From assembly GCA_002412705.1 (NCBI GenBank), contig DHVO01000024.1, forward strand, positions 1 through 37,157: a stretch of DNA of 37,157 bases, in the 5' to 3' direction. The notes beneath the pieces were generated by a model that searched no databases, was not told the DNA's origin, and worked only from the letters and a program-made list of their open reading frames with translations. This DNA comes from Bacteroidales bacterium UBA5206. Lineage in GTDB: Bacteria > Bacteroidota > Bacteroidia > Bacteroidales > Tenuifilaceae. A program made the translations under genes and the position numbers. Below are positions 24,397-33,983 of the stretch, in pieces; positions within the stretch are counted from its first letter, which is position 1; the number at the start of each line of letters is the position of its first letter.

Positions 24397-25026
24397 TTAG
24401 ATACGTTGGAACATATCGGTAAAGGGCCGGCGTACCTTTGCAGCGTGCTGCAACTCGTCCTTATCGGATCGGTAACCTATGGTAGCAATAACGGCAGCCG
24501 ATAGACCTTGCTCCTTTAGCCCAAGAATCTCGTTGTACTGCTCAACATCAAACCCTTCCATAGGGCATGCATCAATTTTAAGCTCTGCCGAAGCTGCAAG
24601 TAGGGTTCCAAGCCCTATGTAAGTTTGGCGCGCAGTCCAATTGGCTAACGCATCGGCTGGACGAGAAAGTAAGGCGGACTTCATCATATCGCCATAACCG
24701 TTTAAATCGGCAACAGCAATGCCACGTGTACTGGCAATGCGCTGTAAATACTCATTGATATGCTCCTCTTTTACATCAACATAGTTGCAAAAAACGATGA
24801 GCTGCGAAGCATCGGTTATTTGGGGCTGATTCCACGATACGGTTCGTAATTTTGCCCTTAGCTCCGGGTTCTCAACAACCAAAACCTTGTAGAGCTGTAG
24901 CCCATATGACGAAGCCGAGTACCTAACCGCTTCGAGTATGCTATTCAAATCACTCTCGGTAACCTTCTTCTCTTTGTCGAAAAGCTTTGTGGCGTAACGC
25001 CACTTCAAATCATCTAATATTCTCAT
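24397..25026 (-). CDS. NfsB-like nitroreductase, NAD(P)H-dependent oxidoreductase
   Basis: I prefer the ATG at 25026 (MRILDDLKWRYATKLFD), where the family homology begins; an ATG three codons upstream at 25035 is possible. The 209-residue protein shows nitroreductase features: W-R-Y-A-T-K-x-F-D at the start, SASSYGLQ for FMN phosphate binding, an ARQTYIGLGTLLAASAEL helix and CPMEGFD, with IATIGYRS near the C-terminus. These enzymes bind FMN as dimers and reduce quinones, nitro compounds or dihydropteridines in the cytoplasm. The gene follows the pirin gene closely and should share its transcript. The pair suggests detoxification of quinone-like or aromatic compounds, although the substrate is not shown. 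Confidence 0.9.
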   Translation of the reverse strand: MRILDDLKWRYATKLFDKEKKVTESDLNSILEAVRYSASSYGLQLYKVLVVENPELRAKLRTVSWNQPQITDASQLIVFCNYVDVKEEHINEYLQRIASTRGIAVADLNGYGDMMKSALLSRPADALANWTARQTYIGLGTLLAASAELKIDACPMEGFDVEQYNEILGLKEQGLSAAVIATIGYRSDKDELQHAAKVRRPFTDMFQRI

Positions 25027-25041
25027 GATAAACACTATTAA

Positions 25042-25749
25042 TTACATTGGTAATTCCATTAGCAGCACCTTTGATGGGGTAACTGCGCTAACATTTATTT
25101 CAACAATATCAGTAACACCTAAACCATCCCTTGTGTTTAATTCTATGTCGTTAATATTTAAACATCCTTCGAGAACAAATACATATACACCATTACCAGA
25201 ACGCTTTAATGTGTACTTTTCGGTTGCTCCTGAGTCGAAATGAGCCATGCTAAACCAGGCATCCTGGTTAATCCAAACACCTTGTTCGCTCTTGTTAGGT
25301 GATAGTATTTGGTAAAACCTATTTGGAACTGCAACTTCCCTAATGGAGATTTGGTCGTAGCGTGGCGCAAGGTTTCGCTCACGAGGAAAAAGCCATATCT
25401 GCAAAAAGTGCGTTTCCTTGTCGTTATTAGGATTGTACTCGCTATGAAAAACGCCAGTTCCTGCGCTCATAACCTGAATATCGCCTTCGCGAATAACCGA
25501 TTTGTTACCCATGCTATCCTGATGCTCAAGGTCGCCCTGTAGTGGGATGGATACAATCTCCATATTATCGTGCGGATGCTTGCCAAAGCCCATGCCAGGA
25601 GCCACAATATCGTCGTTAAGCACGCGCAGCGCGCCAAAGTTCATCCTGTCTGGGTTGTGGTAGCTAGCAAAGCTAAAAGTATGGTGCGTGTTTAGCCATC
25701 CATGATCGGCATGCCCACGAGTTTCGGCTCTGTGTAGTATCGTTTTCAT
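25042..25749 (-). CDS. Pirin-family cupin protein, YhhW-like
   Basis: The 235-residue protein has the pirin N-terminal signature: RAETRGHADHGWLNTHHTFS, then FGKHPHDNMEIVSIPLQG and GTGVFHSEYN. These supply the three histidines and one glutamate that bind a metal in the cupin fold. Members such as E. coli YhhW can act as quercetin 2,3-dioxygenases, and others are regulators. The start is fixed by a canonical AGGAGG site five bases upstream. It is the first gene of a two-gene operon with the nitroreductase, and an AraC-type regulator gene lies 132 bases upstream on the same strand. Together they look like an inducible response to aromatic or oxidative stress. Confidence 0.93.
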   Translation of the reverse strand: MKTILHRAETRGHADHGWLNTHHTFSFASYHNPDRMNFGALRVLNDDIVAPGMGFGKHPHDNMEIVSIPLQGDLEHQDSMGNKSVIREGDIQVMSAGTGVFHSEYNPNNDKETHFLQIWLFPRERNLAPRYDQISIREVAVPNRFYQILSPNKSEQGVWINQDAWFSMAHFDSGATEKYTLKRSGNGVYVFVLEGCLNINDIELNTRDGLGVTDIVEINVSAVTPSKVLLMELPM

Positions 25750-25754
25750 AAACT

Positions 25755-25760
25755 CCTCCT
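25755..25760 (-). promoter_or_regulatory. Strong Shine-Dalgarno site of the pirin gene
   Basis: AGGAGG lies five bases before the ATG at 25749, unusually canonical for this phylum. Confidence 0.65.
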
Positions 25761-25815
25761 TTATTTTTATGTAGATATTTTGCCCTCATCAATAGAACGG
25801 CTAAAATCTCTGAGA

Positions 25816-25823
25816 CAAAAGTA
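25816..25823 (-). promoter_or_regulatory. Promoter -7 box of the pirin operon
   Basis: The minus strand reads TACTTTTG, a perfect TAnnTTTG box, about 67 bases before the pirin start. No clear -33 TTG is present, as might be expected for a promoter that needs the neighbouring AraC-type activator. Confidence 0.5.
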
Positions 25824-25881
25824 CGGCCAATACAAACCGTGGGAAATATGAGAATACGGAGGGATATTATGAAAATCCGAC

Positions 25882-26712
25882 CTAGCGCGTTTTTCTAAAA
25901 GCAGCAGGCGATTTTCCCGTTTGCTTCTTAAAGAACTGGTTAAAGTTGGCAGGCTCGGAAAAGCCCAAGTCGTACCCAATCTCCTTAACCGACATATCTG
26001 TAAAAAATAGGTTACGCTTTGCTGCAGTAATTAGCTTGGACTGCAAGTACTCCTTTGCCGTTTTGCCAACCAGCGATTTAACAGTACGGTTAAGGTAATC
26101 GGGGGTAATGCTCATTGCCTTGGCATAATTGGATGTTGCATGCCACTGCTTAAAGTTATGCTCAACCAAATCGCGAAAGCGCTTAAGCACAGAGAAGCCA
26201 GCCTCCTGGCTATGCGGACTATCAAAGGTAAGGGAGCATGAGCCATTACAAGTAATTAAAAACAGCTTTAGCAACGAGGCCACTGCTTGTTCCTTAAACT
26301 TTTGGGTTGAGCTATGGTAGCGCTCCATTTGCTCGCAGTAATCCAGCAGTAAGGCAAACTGGTCGGTAGTTATCTTAAGAGGTGGCGAGCTGCTAAAGTC
26401 CTGAAAAAGGTTAAGATCGGCAAAAAAGCAATCGGGAATACTGTTCTCTGTAAGGAAATGGGGGCTAAAGCTAAGCCTATACCCTTGTGGCTGCTGCCCA
26501 CAGAGCAAATGGTGCTCCTGCCCTGGACTTATAAAGAAAACCATTGAATTGCTAAGCTCATACTCCGTAAAATCGACAGCATACTTACCCTGCCCCCTTT
26601 CAACTACCAGAACTGTATAGTAATTGTGAGAATGGGGCTTGGCCGCATCGCCATTGTGTAACAGGTTAAGCTTGCTAAGTGGAATTATGCCAAAAGTTTC
26701 ATTACTAACCAT
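25882..26712 (-). CDS. AraC-family transcriptional regulator
   Basis: The 276-residue protein has an N-terminal cupin-like sensing domain (about 10-110; HSHNYYTVLVVERGQG and FFISPGQEHHL). A C-terminal double helix-turn-helix follows (about 175-276), with the family signature MSVKEIGYDLGFSEPANFNQFFKKQTGKSP in the second motif, which is complete and should bind DNA. It lies directly upstream of the pirin-nitroreductase operon on the same strand, so it most likely controls that operon and perhaps itself. The ligand is unknown. No promoter box is obvious in the 150 bases upstream, which also hold the terminator of the large surface-protein gene. Confidence 0.93.
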   Translation of the reverse strand: MVSNETFGIIPLSKLNLLHNGDAAKPHSHNYYTVLVVERGQGKYAVDFTEYELSNSMVFFISPGQEHHLLCGQQPQGYRLSFSPHFLTENSIPDCFFADLNLFQDFSSSPPLKITTDQFALLLDYCEQMERYHSSTQKFKEQAVASLLKLFLITCNGSCSLTFDSPHSQEAGFSVLKRFRDLVEHNFKQWHATSNYAKAMSITPDYLNRTVKSLVGKTAKEYLQSKLITAAKRNLFFTDMSVKEIGYDLGFSEPANFNQFFKKQTGKSPAAFRKTR

Positions 26713-26820
26713 TGATGCTCATTTTCTCATAGTAACACCAAAACCGTGGGGATGTTGATTTAACTGCGAATTAGAGTTACAGGGTAAGCACTCAATTAGC
26801 GGCTGCAACCTTGGAAAAAA

Positions 26821-26845
26821 AGACCCCATCGTAACGATGGGGTCT
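26821..26845 (-). terminator. Terminator of the giant surface-protein gene
   Basis: An 11-bp perfect stem (AGACCCCATCG) encloses the loop TAA. On the minus strand it is followed by TTTTTT, 18 bases after the stop codon at 26863. Confidence 0.92.
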
Positions 26846-26862
26846 CCTTAAGGTTATAAATA

Positions 26863-29800
26863 CTAGTTTACAACTATTAGCTGAGAATAGGTATTCCGTG
26901 GTGTAACAACTTTTAGAATGTATGTACCCTTCTTAAGGTTGCTTACAGACAGGCCATCGCCTTCAATTGATGAGTCCAGCTGCCTGCTTAACACCTTTGC
27001 TCCGGTCACACTAAACATCTCTATATATCCACTATTAAAGCTATCGCCATCATCCAACTTAAAGAATATTCTATCATTTGCTGGATTTGGATATACAGCC
27101 AACTTGGCAATTGGGGTATCAAAAATACCTGTTTCGGTAACATCATTTAGATTTACAGTAATGGTAGCCTCTGCTTCATGCTGTCCATCGGATACGCTTA
27201 CAGTAAGTGCGAAGACAGGAGTTGTTTCAAAATCAAGGGCAGCACTACTGTTCACAGTTAGCTCACCTGTTGTTTCGCTAATGGTAAAGGCACCATCTGT
27301 ATTACCAGCAGTAATTGTGTATGCCAGAGCGTTTAACGAGCCATCGGCATCGGTGGCAGTAACGGTACCCACAACGGTTGCGTTGGCGCTGTTCTCGTCC
27401 AAAGCAAAGGTTGCAGGGGTTACTACTGGTGTATTGTCGTTTACGTTATTCAGGTTGATAGTTACCGTGGCATCAGCAACATTGGTGCCGTCGGATACCT
27501 GAACCGTTAGCGCAAAAGACTCTACCGTTTCAAAATCTAACGCATCGCTACTGTTCACAGTTAGTTCGCCTGTTGTTTCGTTAATGGCAAAGCCACCAGC
27601 TGTATTACCAGCAGTAATTGTGTATGCCAGAGCGTTTAAGGAGCCATCGGCATCGGTGGCAGTAACAGTACCCACAACAGTTGCGTTGGCACTGTTCTCG
27701 TCCAAAGCAAAGGTTGCTGGGGTTACTACTGGTGTATTGTCATTTACGTTATTTAGGTTGATAGTTACCGTGGCATCAGCAGCATTGGTGCCGTCGGATA
27801 CCTGAACCGTTAGCGCAAAAGACTCTGCCGTTTCAAAATCTAACACATCGCTACTGTTAACCGTTAGCTCGCCTGTTGTTTCGTTAATGGCAAAGCCACC
27901 AGCTGTATTACCAGCAGTAATTGTGTATGCCATAGCGTTTAACGTACCATCGGCATCGGTGGCAGTAACAGTACCCACAACGGTTGCGTTGGCGCTGTTC
28001 TCGTCCAAAGCAAAGGTTACTGGGGTTACTACTGGTGTATTGTCGTTAACGTTATTCAGGTTAACGGTTACTTCACCTTGGGCTGTATGAACGCCATCGG
28101 ATACCTGAATGGTTAGGGTAAACGAAGAAACGGTCTCGTAATCGAGTACTGACGATTGAGAAACGGCAATTTCGCCATTTGCATTGATAGAGAAGGCATC
28201 GGAGGTATTACCCGAAAGTATTGTCCATCCCTGGAAGTTTGTGCCTACATCAGGATCGGTTGCCAATACGGTGCCAACAAGAGTACCAAAGGCAGAGTTC
28301 TCATCAATGGCAAATACCTGAGATGGATTAATTGCAGGACTATCATCATTGATACCCGATACTATAATGGTAACATCCTCTGTGGCACTAACATTATCCC
28401 CATCCGATACAGTTAATACAAGGGTAAATGATGGGTTTACCTGAGGATCGAGTCCGCTATTATCGGCTACAGTTATCTCACCCGTAGAAGCATTTATGGC
28501 AAAGTAACCGCCCTCGTTGCCCGATACAATTACCCACTGCTGGAATGTGGTAGCCGATACATCGGCATCGGTGGCTATAACCGTTCCTACCACACTGCCG
28601 TTGCTTGTTCCCTCTTCTACATACAGCTTTTGCTGTGCAGTAATTACGGGTGCAACATCGTTAACATCAACTAGAGTAATTTCAATGGTTTCCTCAATAC
28701 TTGTAAGGCTTCCATCGCTAACCGTTACTTTAATGGTAAACGATTCGTTAATCTCCCTATCAAGGTCATCAGCATCAGCAACAGTTAGCTCGCCAGATAT
28801 CGGATCGATAGCAAAAGCTGGTGTACTATTCCCGCTCGGATCAACATTTTGGGTAATAGTCCAACTGCTAAAGGTTGTACCAGCGTCGGGATCGGATGCC
28901 AAAACCATGCCCACAGAGGTTCCCATACTAGAATTCTCTGCTATACTAAAGGTTTGCAAGGCATTAACTACAGGAACCTCATTTATGTCGTTCACTGTAA
29001 TAACAAAAGCTTGCTCGTACCATAAGTCGCCCTGGTCGGTAGTTCTAATTCTTACAGAGTAGCTGCTCTTAGCCTCAAAATCGGGGCTAACAGTAATTTG
29101 CAGCGTGGTTCCGTTGATGCGGAACGATGCGTTGTCGGTATCGCCATCGCCAGACACTAAGCTGTAAGCAATAATTGAAAACGCGTCGGGATCGGTAGTG
29201 GTAAGAGCCCCAACAGTTGTATTGATACCTACATTCTCATCAACATCAAGTTTAGAAAGTGTAATAGCGGTAGGACTCTCATTGATGTTGGTTATGCTAA
29301 CCGTAAAGGTCTCCTCAACCCATAACCCACCAGCATCGGTAGCACGAACGCGCACGCTGTAGCTGCTTTTGGCCTCAAAGTCGGGACTGCCAGTTATGCG
29401 TAAGTTGGCGCCATCAATATTAAATGATGCATTATCGGTATCACCATCGCCTGCCACAAGGGTATAGGTAAAGGTGTCGCCAGCATCGGGATCGGTTGTT
29501 GCAAGGGTACCTATAACCGAATTCTCTGCCACATTCTCGTTTACGGAGTTGCCAGTAAGCGAAATGGTGCTGGGCTCCTCGTTAACGTTGTTAACATTTA
29601 TGATTATTACCTTTTCAATGGTTAAGCTACCCATATCTGTTGATTGCACCCTTATGCTATAGCTAGACTTCGCCTCGAAATCGGGGCTTGAGTTAATTTG
29701 CAAATCGTTACCAACAATGGTAAACGCGGCGTTGTCGGTATCGCCTTCCCCTGAAACCAATGCATAAGAAAAAGCTTCGCCTGCATCGGGATCGGTGGTA

Positions 29801-32800
29801 CTAAACGCACCAACAACTGTGCTAGCAGCAACATTCTCATCAATGGTTACTGCTGATAGGGAGATATTGGTTGGTGCTTCATTAACATTGCTAATGGTTA
29901 TTGCAAGCTCCTTTTCAAAGGTCAATAGCCCCTGATCTTCTACTCTTACCCTTACGCTGTAGCTGCTCTTAGTTTCAAAATTGGGGCTAACCTCAATTAG
30001 CAACTCATTTCCATTGATGCTAAACGATGCGTTATCGGTATCGCCAGCACCCGCTACAAGGGAGAACGTAAAGGTATTCCCTGCGTCGGGGTCGGTAGCA
30101 CTTAGCAAACCAACCAATGAGCCTATTGCCACATTCTCATCGACTAACGATAGGGACAGAGTAATATCCTCTGGGTTTTCATTTACATCATTAATTGTAA
30201 TGGTAAAAGCCTTATCGTAGGTTAAGCTACCCTGATCGGTGGTGCGAATTCTTAAGCTGTAGCTACTCTTAACCTCAAAATTTGCGCTACTTGTTAGCTT
30301 AAGGGCATTCCCCAATATACTAAACATACCATTATCGGTATCGCCATCTCCTGCTACTAAAGTGTAGGCAAAGGTATCCCCTGCATCAATATCAGTAGTA
30401 GTAATGGTTGCTACAGTAGCGTTGTCGGCAAGATTTTCATCAACAGAAGTTCCCGACAAGGAAATATCGGTTGGAGCCTCATTTAAATCGTTGATGGTAA
30501 TTGTAAATGCCTCTTCGTAGGTTAAACTACCCTGATCGGTGCTACGTACCCTAACGCTGTAGCTGTTCTTGGCCTCGTAGTTAGGGCTGTTGCTTATGCG
30601 TAGGCTTGAACCAACTATGCTAAATGAGGCATTGTCGGTATCGCCAGATCCTGCTACAAGAGTATAGGTAAAGGCAACATCGCCATCGGGATCGATGCTA
30701 CTTAGCGTTCCTACGGTGGAATTGGCTGCAACGTTTTCATCTACAGAGGTGGTCGATAGGATGATATCCGTTGGAGCCTCGTTAACATCAACTATTGTAA
30801 TGGTGAACGCCTTCTCTAAAATTTGGCTGCCCTGATCGGTGGTGCGTACCCTAACGCTGTAGCTGCTCTTGGCCTCAAAGTCAGGGCTACTGCTTATGCG
30901 TAGGCTTGAACCAACTATGCTAAATGAGGCATTGTCGGTATCGCCAGATCCTGCTACAAGAGTATAGGTAAAGGCAACATCGCCATCGGGATCGATGCTA
31001 CTTAGCGTTCCAACGGTGGAATTGGCTGCAACGTTTTCATCTACTGAGGTGGTCGATAGGATGATATCCGTTGGAGCCTCGTTAACATCAACTATTGTAA
31101 TGGTGAACGCCTTCTCATAAAATTGGCTACCCTGATCGGTAGTGCGTACCCTAACGCTGTAGCTGCTCTTGGCCTCATAGTTGGGGCTACTGTTTATGCG
31201 TAGGCTTGAACCAACTATGCTAAATGAGGCATTGTCGGTATCGCCAGATCCCGCTACAAGACTATAGGTAAAGGCAACATCGCCATCGGGATCGATGCTA
31301 CTTAGCGTTCCTACGGTGGAATTGGCTGCAACGTTTTCATCTACAGAGGTGGTCGATAGGATGATATCCGTTGGAGTCTCGTTAACATCAACTATTGTAA
31401 TGGTGAACGCCTCCTCATAAAATTGGCTACCCTGATCGGTAGTGCGTACCCTAACGCTGTAGCTGCTCTTGGCCTCATAGTTGGGGCTACTGCTTATGCG
31501 CAAACTTGAACCGCTGATGTTAAACGAGGCGTTATCGGTGCTTCCTGTACCAGCTACCAGCGTGTAGGTAAAGGTGTTGCTCGCATCAGGGTCGGTGCTG
31601 CTTAGCGTTCCAACCGTGGTGTTGGCGGCAACGTTCTCATTTACCGCTGTAGCGGAGAGCGAGATATCTGTAGGCGACTCATTTAAATCGTTGATGGTAA
31701 TGGTGAACGCCTCCTCGTAGGTTAGGCTACCCTGATCGGTAGTGCGTACCCTAACGCTGTAGCTGCTCTTGGCCTCATAGTTGGGGCTACTGCTTATGCG
31801 TAAGCTTGAACCGCTGATGTTAAACGAGGCGTTATCGGTGCTTCCTGTACCAGCTACCAGCGTGTAGGTAAAGGTGTTGCTCGCATCAGGGTCGGTGCTG
31901 CTTAGCGTTCCAACCGTGGTGTTGGCGGCAACGTTCTCATTTACCGCTGAGGCGGAGAGCGAGATATCTGTAGGCGACTCATTTAAATCGTTGATGGTAA
32001 TGGTGAACGCCTCCTCGTAGGTTAGGCTACCCTGATCGGTAGTGCGTACCCTAACGCTGTAGCTGCTCTTGGCCTCATAGTTGGGGCTACTGCTTATGCG
32101 TAAGCTTGTGCCATCGATGCTAAACGAGGCGTTATCGGTGCTTCCAGTACCAGGAACCAACGAATAGGTAAAGGTGTTGCCCACATCGGGATCGGTGCTG
32201 CTTAGCGTTCCAACCGTGGTGTTAGCGGCTACGTTCTCATTAACTGAGGTAGCTGATAGGCTAATATCCGTTGGGGGATTATTTTCTGGCCCAGCCGTAA
32301 AACGAAACGCATCAATAGCCAAATAACGTAATCCATCAGTTAACTCAAACTGCAACTCATCAATCAAAGTAGAACTGTAGGATGAAAGGTTTACAAACGT
32401 AAAAAAATTATTTGCTGCTGATTGATTAATGTTTGCTGAAAGCAATGTATAGGTAAACAGAGTTGTACCATCTTTTTTACCACGAATAATCACATTCCCG
32501 TATTGGCCTATAAAAGGATTAGCATCTCCTGGCGCAAGCCAAAAATCAGTTACATAGAAACCTCTTGTGGCATTGGTAATTGAACCAACAACTCCAGCAG
32601 AAGCCAATTTGTTGTCTATATTATCAACATAGTAATTATCAATGGCACTACCTGTCCAACCGTAACTGGTATAAAATTCAACTTTAAGAACCCCTGTTAA
32701 ACCAAGAGTTAGGCCTCCTTCAGTAAAAGAAGTTGTGCCATCAACCTCATCACTAAAGTGCTCAACAACTTGAGCAGTTACAGCCAGAGGCAATAACCCT

Positions 32801-32862
32801 ATGGCAAGAAGCAATAATCCGCCTCTTATAAATCGGGACAATTGGGTAAGTTTTTTTCTCAT
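26863..32862 (-). CDS. Giant T9SS-secreted surface protein with 17 cadherin-like repeats
   Basis: The 1999-residue protein begins with a signal peptide (hydrophobic core GGLLLLAIGLLPLAVTA, cleaved near AQ). A unique N-terminal domain (about 32-195) may form a lectin-like beta sandwich. Eleven repeats of 100 residues follow, each starting P-T-D-I-x-L-S and holding V-x-E-N-V, D-P-D and SSYSVRVR motifs, then six cadherin-type repeats (ENSA...VGTV, ATDAD, GELTV, LDFE). DxD and DxNE motifs between domains are typical calcium sites that stiffen cadherin rods. The C-terminus (about 1915-1999; AKLAVYPNPANDRIFF to the end) is a type A T9SS sorting domain, which directs export through the outer membrane and anchoring. 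It is probably an adhesin or matrix protein. It is monocistronic, with a strong terminator. Confidence 0.96.
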   Translation of the reverse strand: MRKKLTQLSRFIRGGLLLLAIGLLPLAVTAQVVEHFSDEVDGTTSFTEGGLTLGLTGVLKVEFYTSYGWTGSAIDNYYVDNIDNKLASAGVVGSITNATRGFYVTDFWLAPGDANPFIGQYGNVIIRGKKDGTTLFTYTLLSANINQSAANNFFTFVNLSSYSSTLIDELQFELTDGLRYLAIDAFRFTAGPENNPPTDISLSATSVNENVAANTTVGTLSSTDPDVGNTFTYSLVPGTGSTDNASFSIDGTSLRISSSPNYEAKSSYSVRVRTTDQGSLTYEEAFTITINDLNESPTDISLSASAVNENVAANTTVGTLSSTDPDASNTFTYTLVAGTGSTDNASFNISGSSLRISSSPNYEAKSSYSVRVRTTDQGSLTYEEAFTITINDLNESPTDISLSATAVNENVAANTTVGTLSSTDPDASNTFTYTLVAGTGSTDNASFNISGSSLRISSSPNYEAKSSYSVRVRTTDQGSQFYEEAFTITIVDVNETPTDIILSTTSVDENVAANSTVGTLSSIDPDGDVAFTYSLVAGSGDTDNASFSIVGSSLRINSSPNYEAKSSYSVRVRTTDQGSQFYEKAFTITIVDVNEAPTDIILSTTSVDENVAANSTVGTLSSIDPDGDVAFTYTLVAGSGDTDNASFSIVGSSLRISSSPDFEAKSSYSVRVRTTDQGSQILEKAFTITIVDVNEAPTDIILSTTSVDENVAANSTVGTLSSIDPDGDVAFTYTLVAGSGDTDNASFSIVGSSLRISNSPNYEAKNSYSVRVRSTDQGSLTYEEAFTITINDLNEAPTDISLSGTSVDENLADNATVATITTTDIDAGDTFAYTLVAGDGDTDNGMFSILGNALKLTSSANFEVKSSYSLRIRTTDQGSLTYDKAFTITINDVNENPEDITLSLSLVDENVAIGSLVGLLSATDPDAGNTFTFSLVAGAGDTDNASFSINGNELLIEVSPNFETKSSYSVRVRVEDQGLLTFEKELAITISNVNEAPTNISLSAVTIDENVAASTVVGAFSTTDPDAGEAFSYALVSGEGDTDNAAFTIVGNDLQINSSPDFEAKSSYSIRVQSTDMGSLTIEKVIIINVNNVNEEPSTISLTGNSVNENVAENSVIGTLATTDPDAGDTFTYTLVAGDGDTDNASFNIDGANLRITGSPDFEAKSSYSVRVRATDAGGLWVEETFTVSITNINESPTAITLSKLDVDENVGINTTVGALTTTDPDAFSIIAYSLVSGDGDTDNASFRINGTTLQITVSPDFEAKSSYSVRIRTTDQGDLWYEQAFVITVNDINEVPVVNALQTFSIAENSSMGTSVGMVLASDPDAGTTFSSWTITQNVDPSGNSTPAFAIDPISGELTVADADDLDREINESFTIKVTVSDGSLTSIEETIEITLVDVNDVAPVITAQQKLYVEEGTSNGSVVGTVIATDADVSATTFQQWVIVSGNEGGYFAINASTGEITVADNSGLDPQVNPSFTLVLTVSDGDNVSATEDVTIIVSGINDDSPAINPSQVFAIDENSAFGTLVGTVLATDPDVGTNFQGWTILSGNTSDAFSINANGEIAVSQSSVLDYETVSSFTLTIQVSDGVHTAQGEVTVNLNNVNDNTPVVTPVTFALDENSANATVVGTVTATDADGTLNAMAYTITAGNTAGGFAINETTGELTVNSSDVLDFETAESFALTVQVSDGTNAADATVTINLNNVNDNTPVVTPATFALDENSANATVVGTVTATDADGSLNALAYTITAGNTAGGFAINETTGELTVNSSDALDFETVESFALTVQVSDGTNVADATVTINLNNVNDNTPVVTPATFALDENSANATVVGTVTATDADGSLNALAYTITAGNTDGAFTISETTGELTVNSSAALDFETTPVFALTVSVSDGQHEAEATITVNLNDVTETGIFDTPIAKLAVYPNPANDRIFFKLDDGDSFNSGYIEMFSVTGAKVLSRQLDSSIEGDGLSVSNLKKGTYILKVVTPRNTYSQLIVVN
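27128..28036 (-). repeat. Three 303-bp tandem repeats encoding the last cadherin domains
   Basis: The same sequence blocks recur at spacing 303; for example, the GTATTG of the domain joint occurs at 27431, 27734 and 28037. The three units are nearly identical over long stretches, which points to recent duplication or gene conversion. They encode repeats 15 to 17. Confidence 0.85.
28981..32280 (-). repeat. Eleven tandem repeats of exactly 300 bp
   Basis: Landmarks such as the CCTGATCGGT-containing joint recur every 300 bases from 28981 to 32280 with no indel. Units at 30481-31380 are almost identical to one another, and those at 31381-31980 form a second near-identical group. The units towards 28981 are more diverged. 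They encode repeats 1 to 11 of the surface protein. Confidence 0.9.
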
Positions 32863-32930
32863 AACCGTTCGTATTAAGGTGATTTATTTATACTATTTTT
32901 AAAAGATCATTGAAGAATTATTAAAGAATC

Positions 32931-33983
32931 ATGAAATCGATAAAATGCGACTATCAAAAAGAAGAATCTGTTTATAACAATAAGTTCCAATTGTTATTCA
33001 ACAAGTTATTGAAAGAAGGAATAGAGATCAAGAATATTATTTTGCTCCTAACAGAACTTGAAAACGAATTTAAAGCCATAGCAAAAAGCTATGGTATTGC
33101 CAAAACCAATTATGATATTGAGCTTTCACAAGGTGTTGCCATAAATCCAAACCTTGCAGCTCAGTGTTTCTCCGATTATCTTAGAACTCATCGTTTTATG
33201 CTTGGGGTTTATAGGTGTGTTTGTGACCTAAGAGCAGCAACAAGCAATCAACTTAGGATTCTTTACGCCGGAACTGGTCCTTACGCAACCATTATTCTAC
33301 CTCTACTGTACCTTTTTAACCCCAACGATATAGCCATTACAGCCATTGAAATAAACCCCGATTCCCTAGGCAGCGTACAACGCATAATGGAATTCTTGGG
33401 CAAGCAACACTACTTTGAGTCCATTACTCTAGCCGATGCCACAACCTACTCCCCCACTGGACACTTTGACATTATTATTTCCGAAACAATGGACAAAGCG
33501 TTAAGTCGTGAACCTCAACTAGCCATTTTTAGTAACCTTGTGCAATTCCTGTCGCCCAACGGGCATCTTATTCCAGAGTGTATAAGGGTAAACCTGCTAG
33601 CTTCATCAATAAAACTAGAGAAGAATGTTCCTTACAACCAATTCGACGATAAGCAAACCCGTGAAATAAATCGCCAGCACCGCCACCACATAGAAAACGT
33701 TATTTGCGCTAACATTGATTTTTATAAAAACTATCACTTAACTCCTGGTACCAACATTTATCTAAGAACGGTATCAACCAAGGAGATTAGCCCATTGCTA
33801 AATGAGCTACTGTTTATTACCGAAGTTGTAGTGTACAAAAACATTGAGCTGTTAGAAGATGATTCTAATATCACCAAAAAGTATATAGGCTACTCTTTTG
33901 TTGATGCAGATAGGGGTAAGAACTTTGATGTTTTTTACCTCAACAACCAATCGCCACGATTAGAACTTTCTGTAAAGAGCTAA
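32931..33983 (+). CDS. PRMT-like class I SAM-dependent methyltransferase (copy 1)
   Basis: The 350-residue protein has a helical N-terminal part (1-100) and a Rossmann methyltransferase core. Motif I is LYAGTGPYAT (111-120), and the acidic residue that binds the SAM ribose is probably E140 (AIEINP). Motif II is DIIISETMDKALSRE. Its two glutamates, E185 and E194, are nine residues apart with SE-x-M and L at the same places as the double-E loop of protein arginine methyltransferases (E144/E153 in PRMT1). A beta-rich C-terminal region follows (about 215-350), but I see no THW loop. It is a paralogue of the protein encoded at 35883-36902. The stop codon overlaps that of the convergent binding-protein gene. 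Arginine methylation is inferred, not shown; other nucleophile substrates are possible. Confidence 0.8.
   Translation: MKSIKCDYQKEESVYNNKFQLLFNKLLKEGIEIKNIILLLTELENEFKAIAKSYGIAKTNYDIELSQGVAINPNLAAQCFSDYLRTHRFMLGVYRCVCDLRAATSNQLRILYAGTGPYATIILPLLYLFNPNDIAITAIEINPDSLGSVQRIMEFLGKQHYFESITLADATTYSPTGHFDIIISETMDKALSREPQLAIFSNLVQFLSPNGHLIPECIRVNLLASSIKLEKNVPYNQFDDKQTREINRQHRHHIENVICANIDFYKNYHLTPGTNIYLRTVSTKEISPLLNELLFITEVVVYKNIELLEDDSNITKKYIGYSFVDADRGKNFDVFYLNNQSPRLELSVKS

Noticed and set aside
26918..30220. Several long plus-strand open frames opposite the surface-protein gene
   Set aside because: They repeat with the same period as the tandem repeats and are antisense shadows of a repetitive gene; their translations have no family features.
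26863..32280. Regular repeats that could suggest a CRISPR or satellite array
   Set aside because: The period is 300 or 303 bases, the repeats are fully coding in one frame and encode cadherin-like domains.
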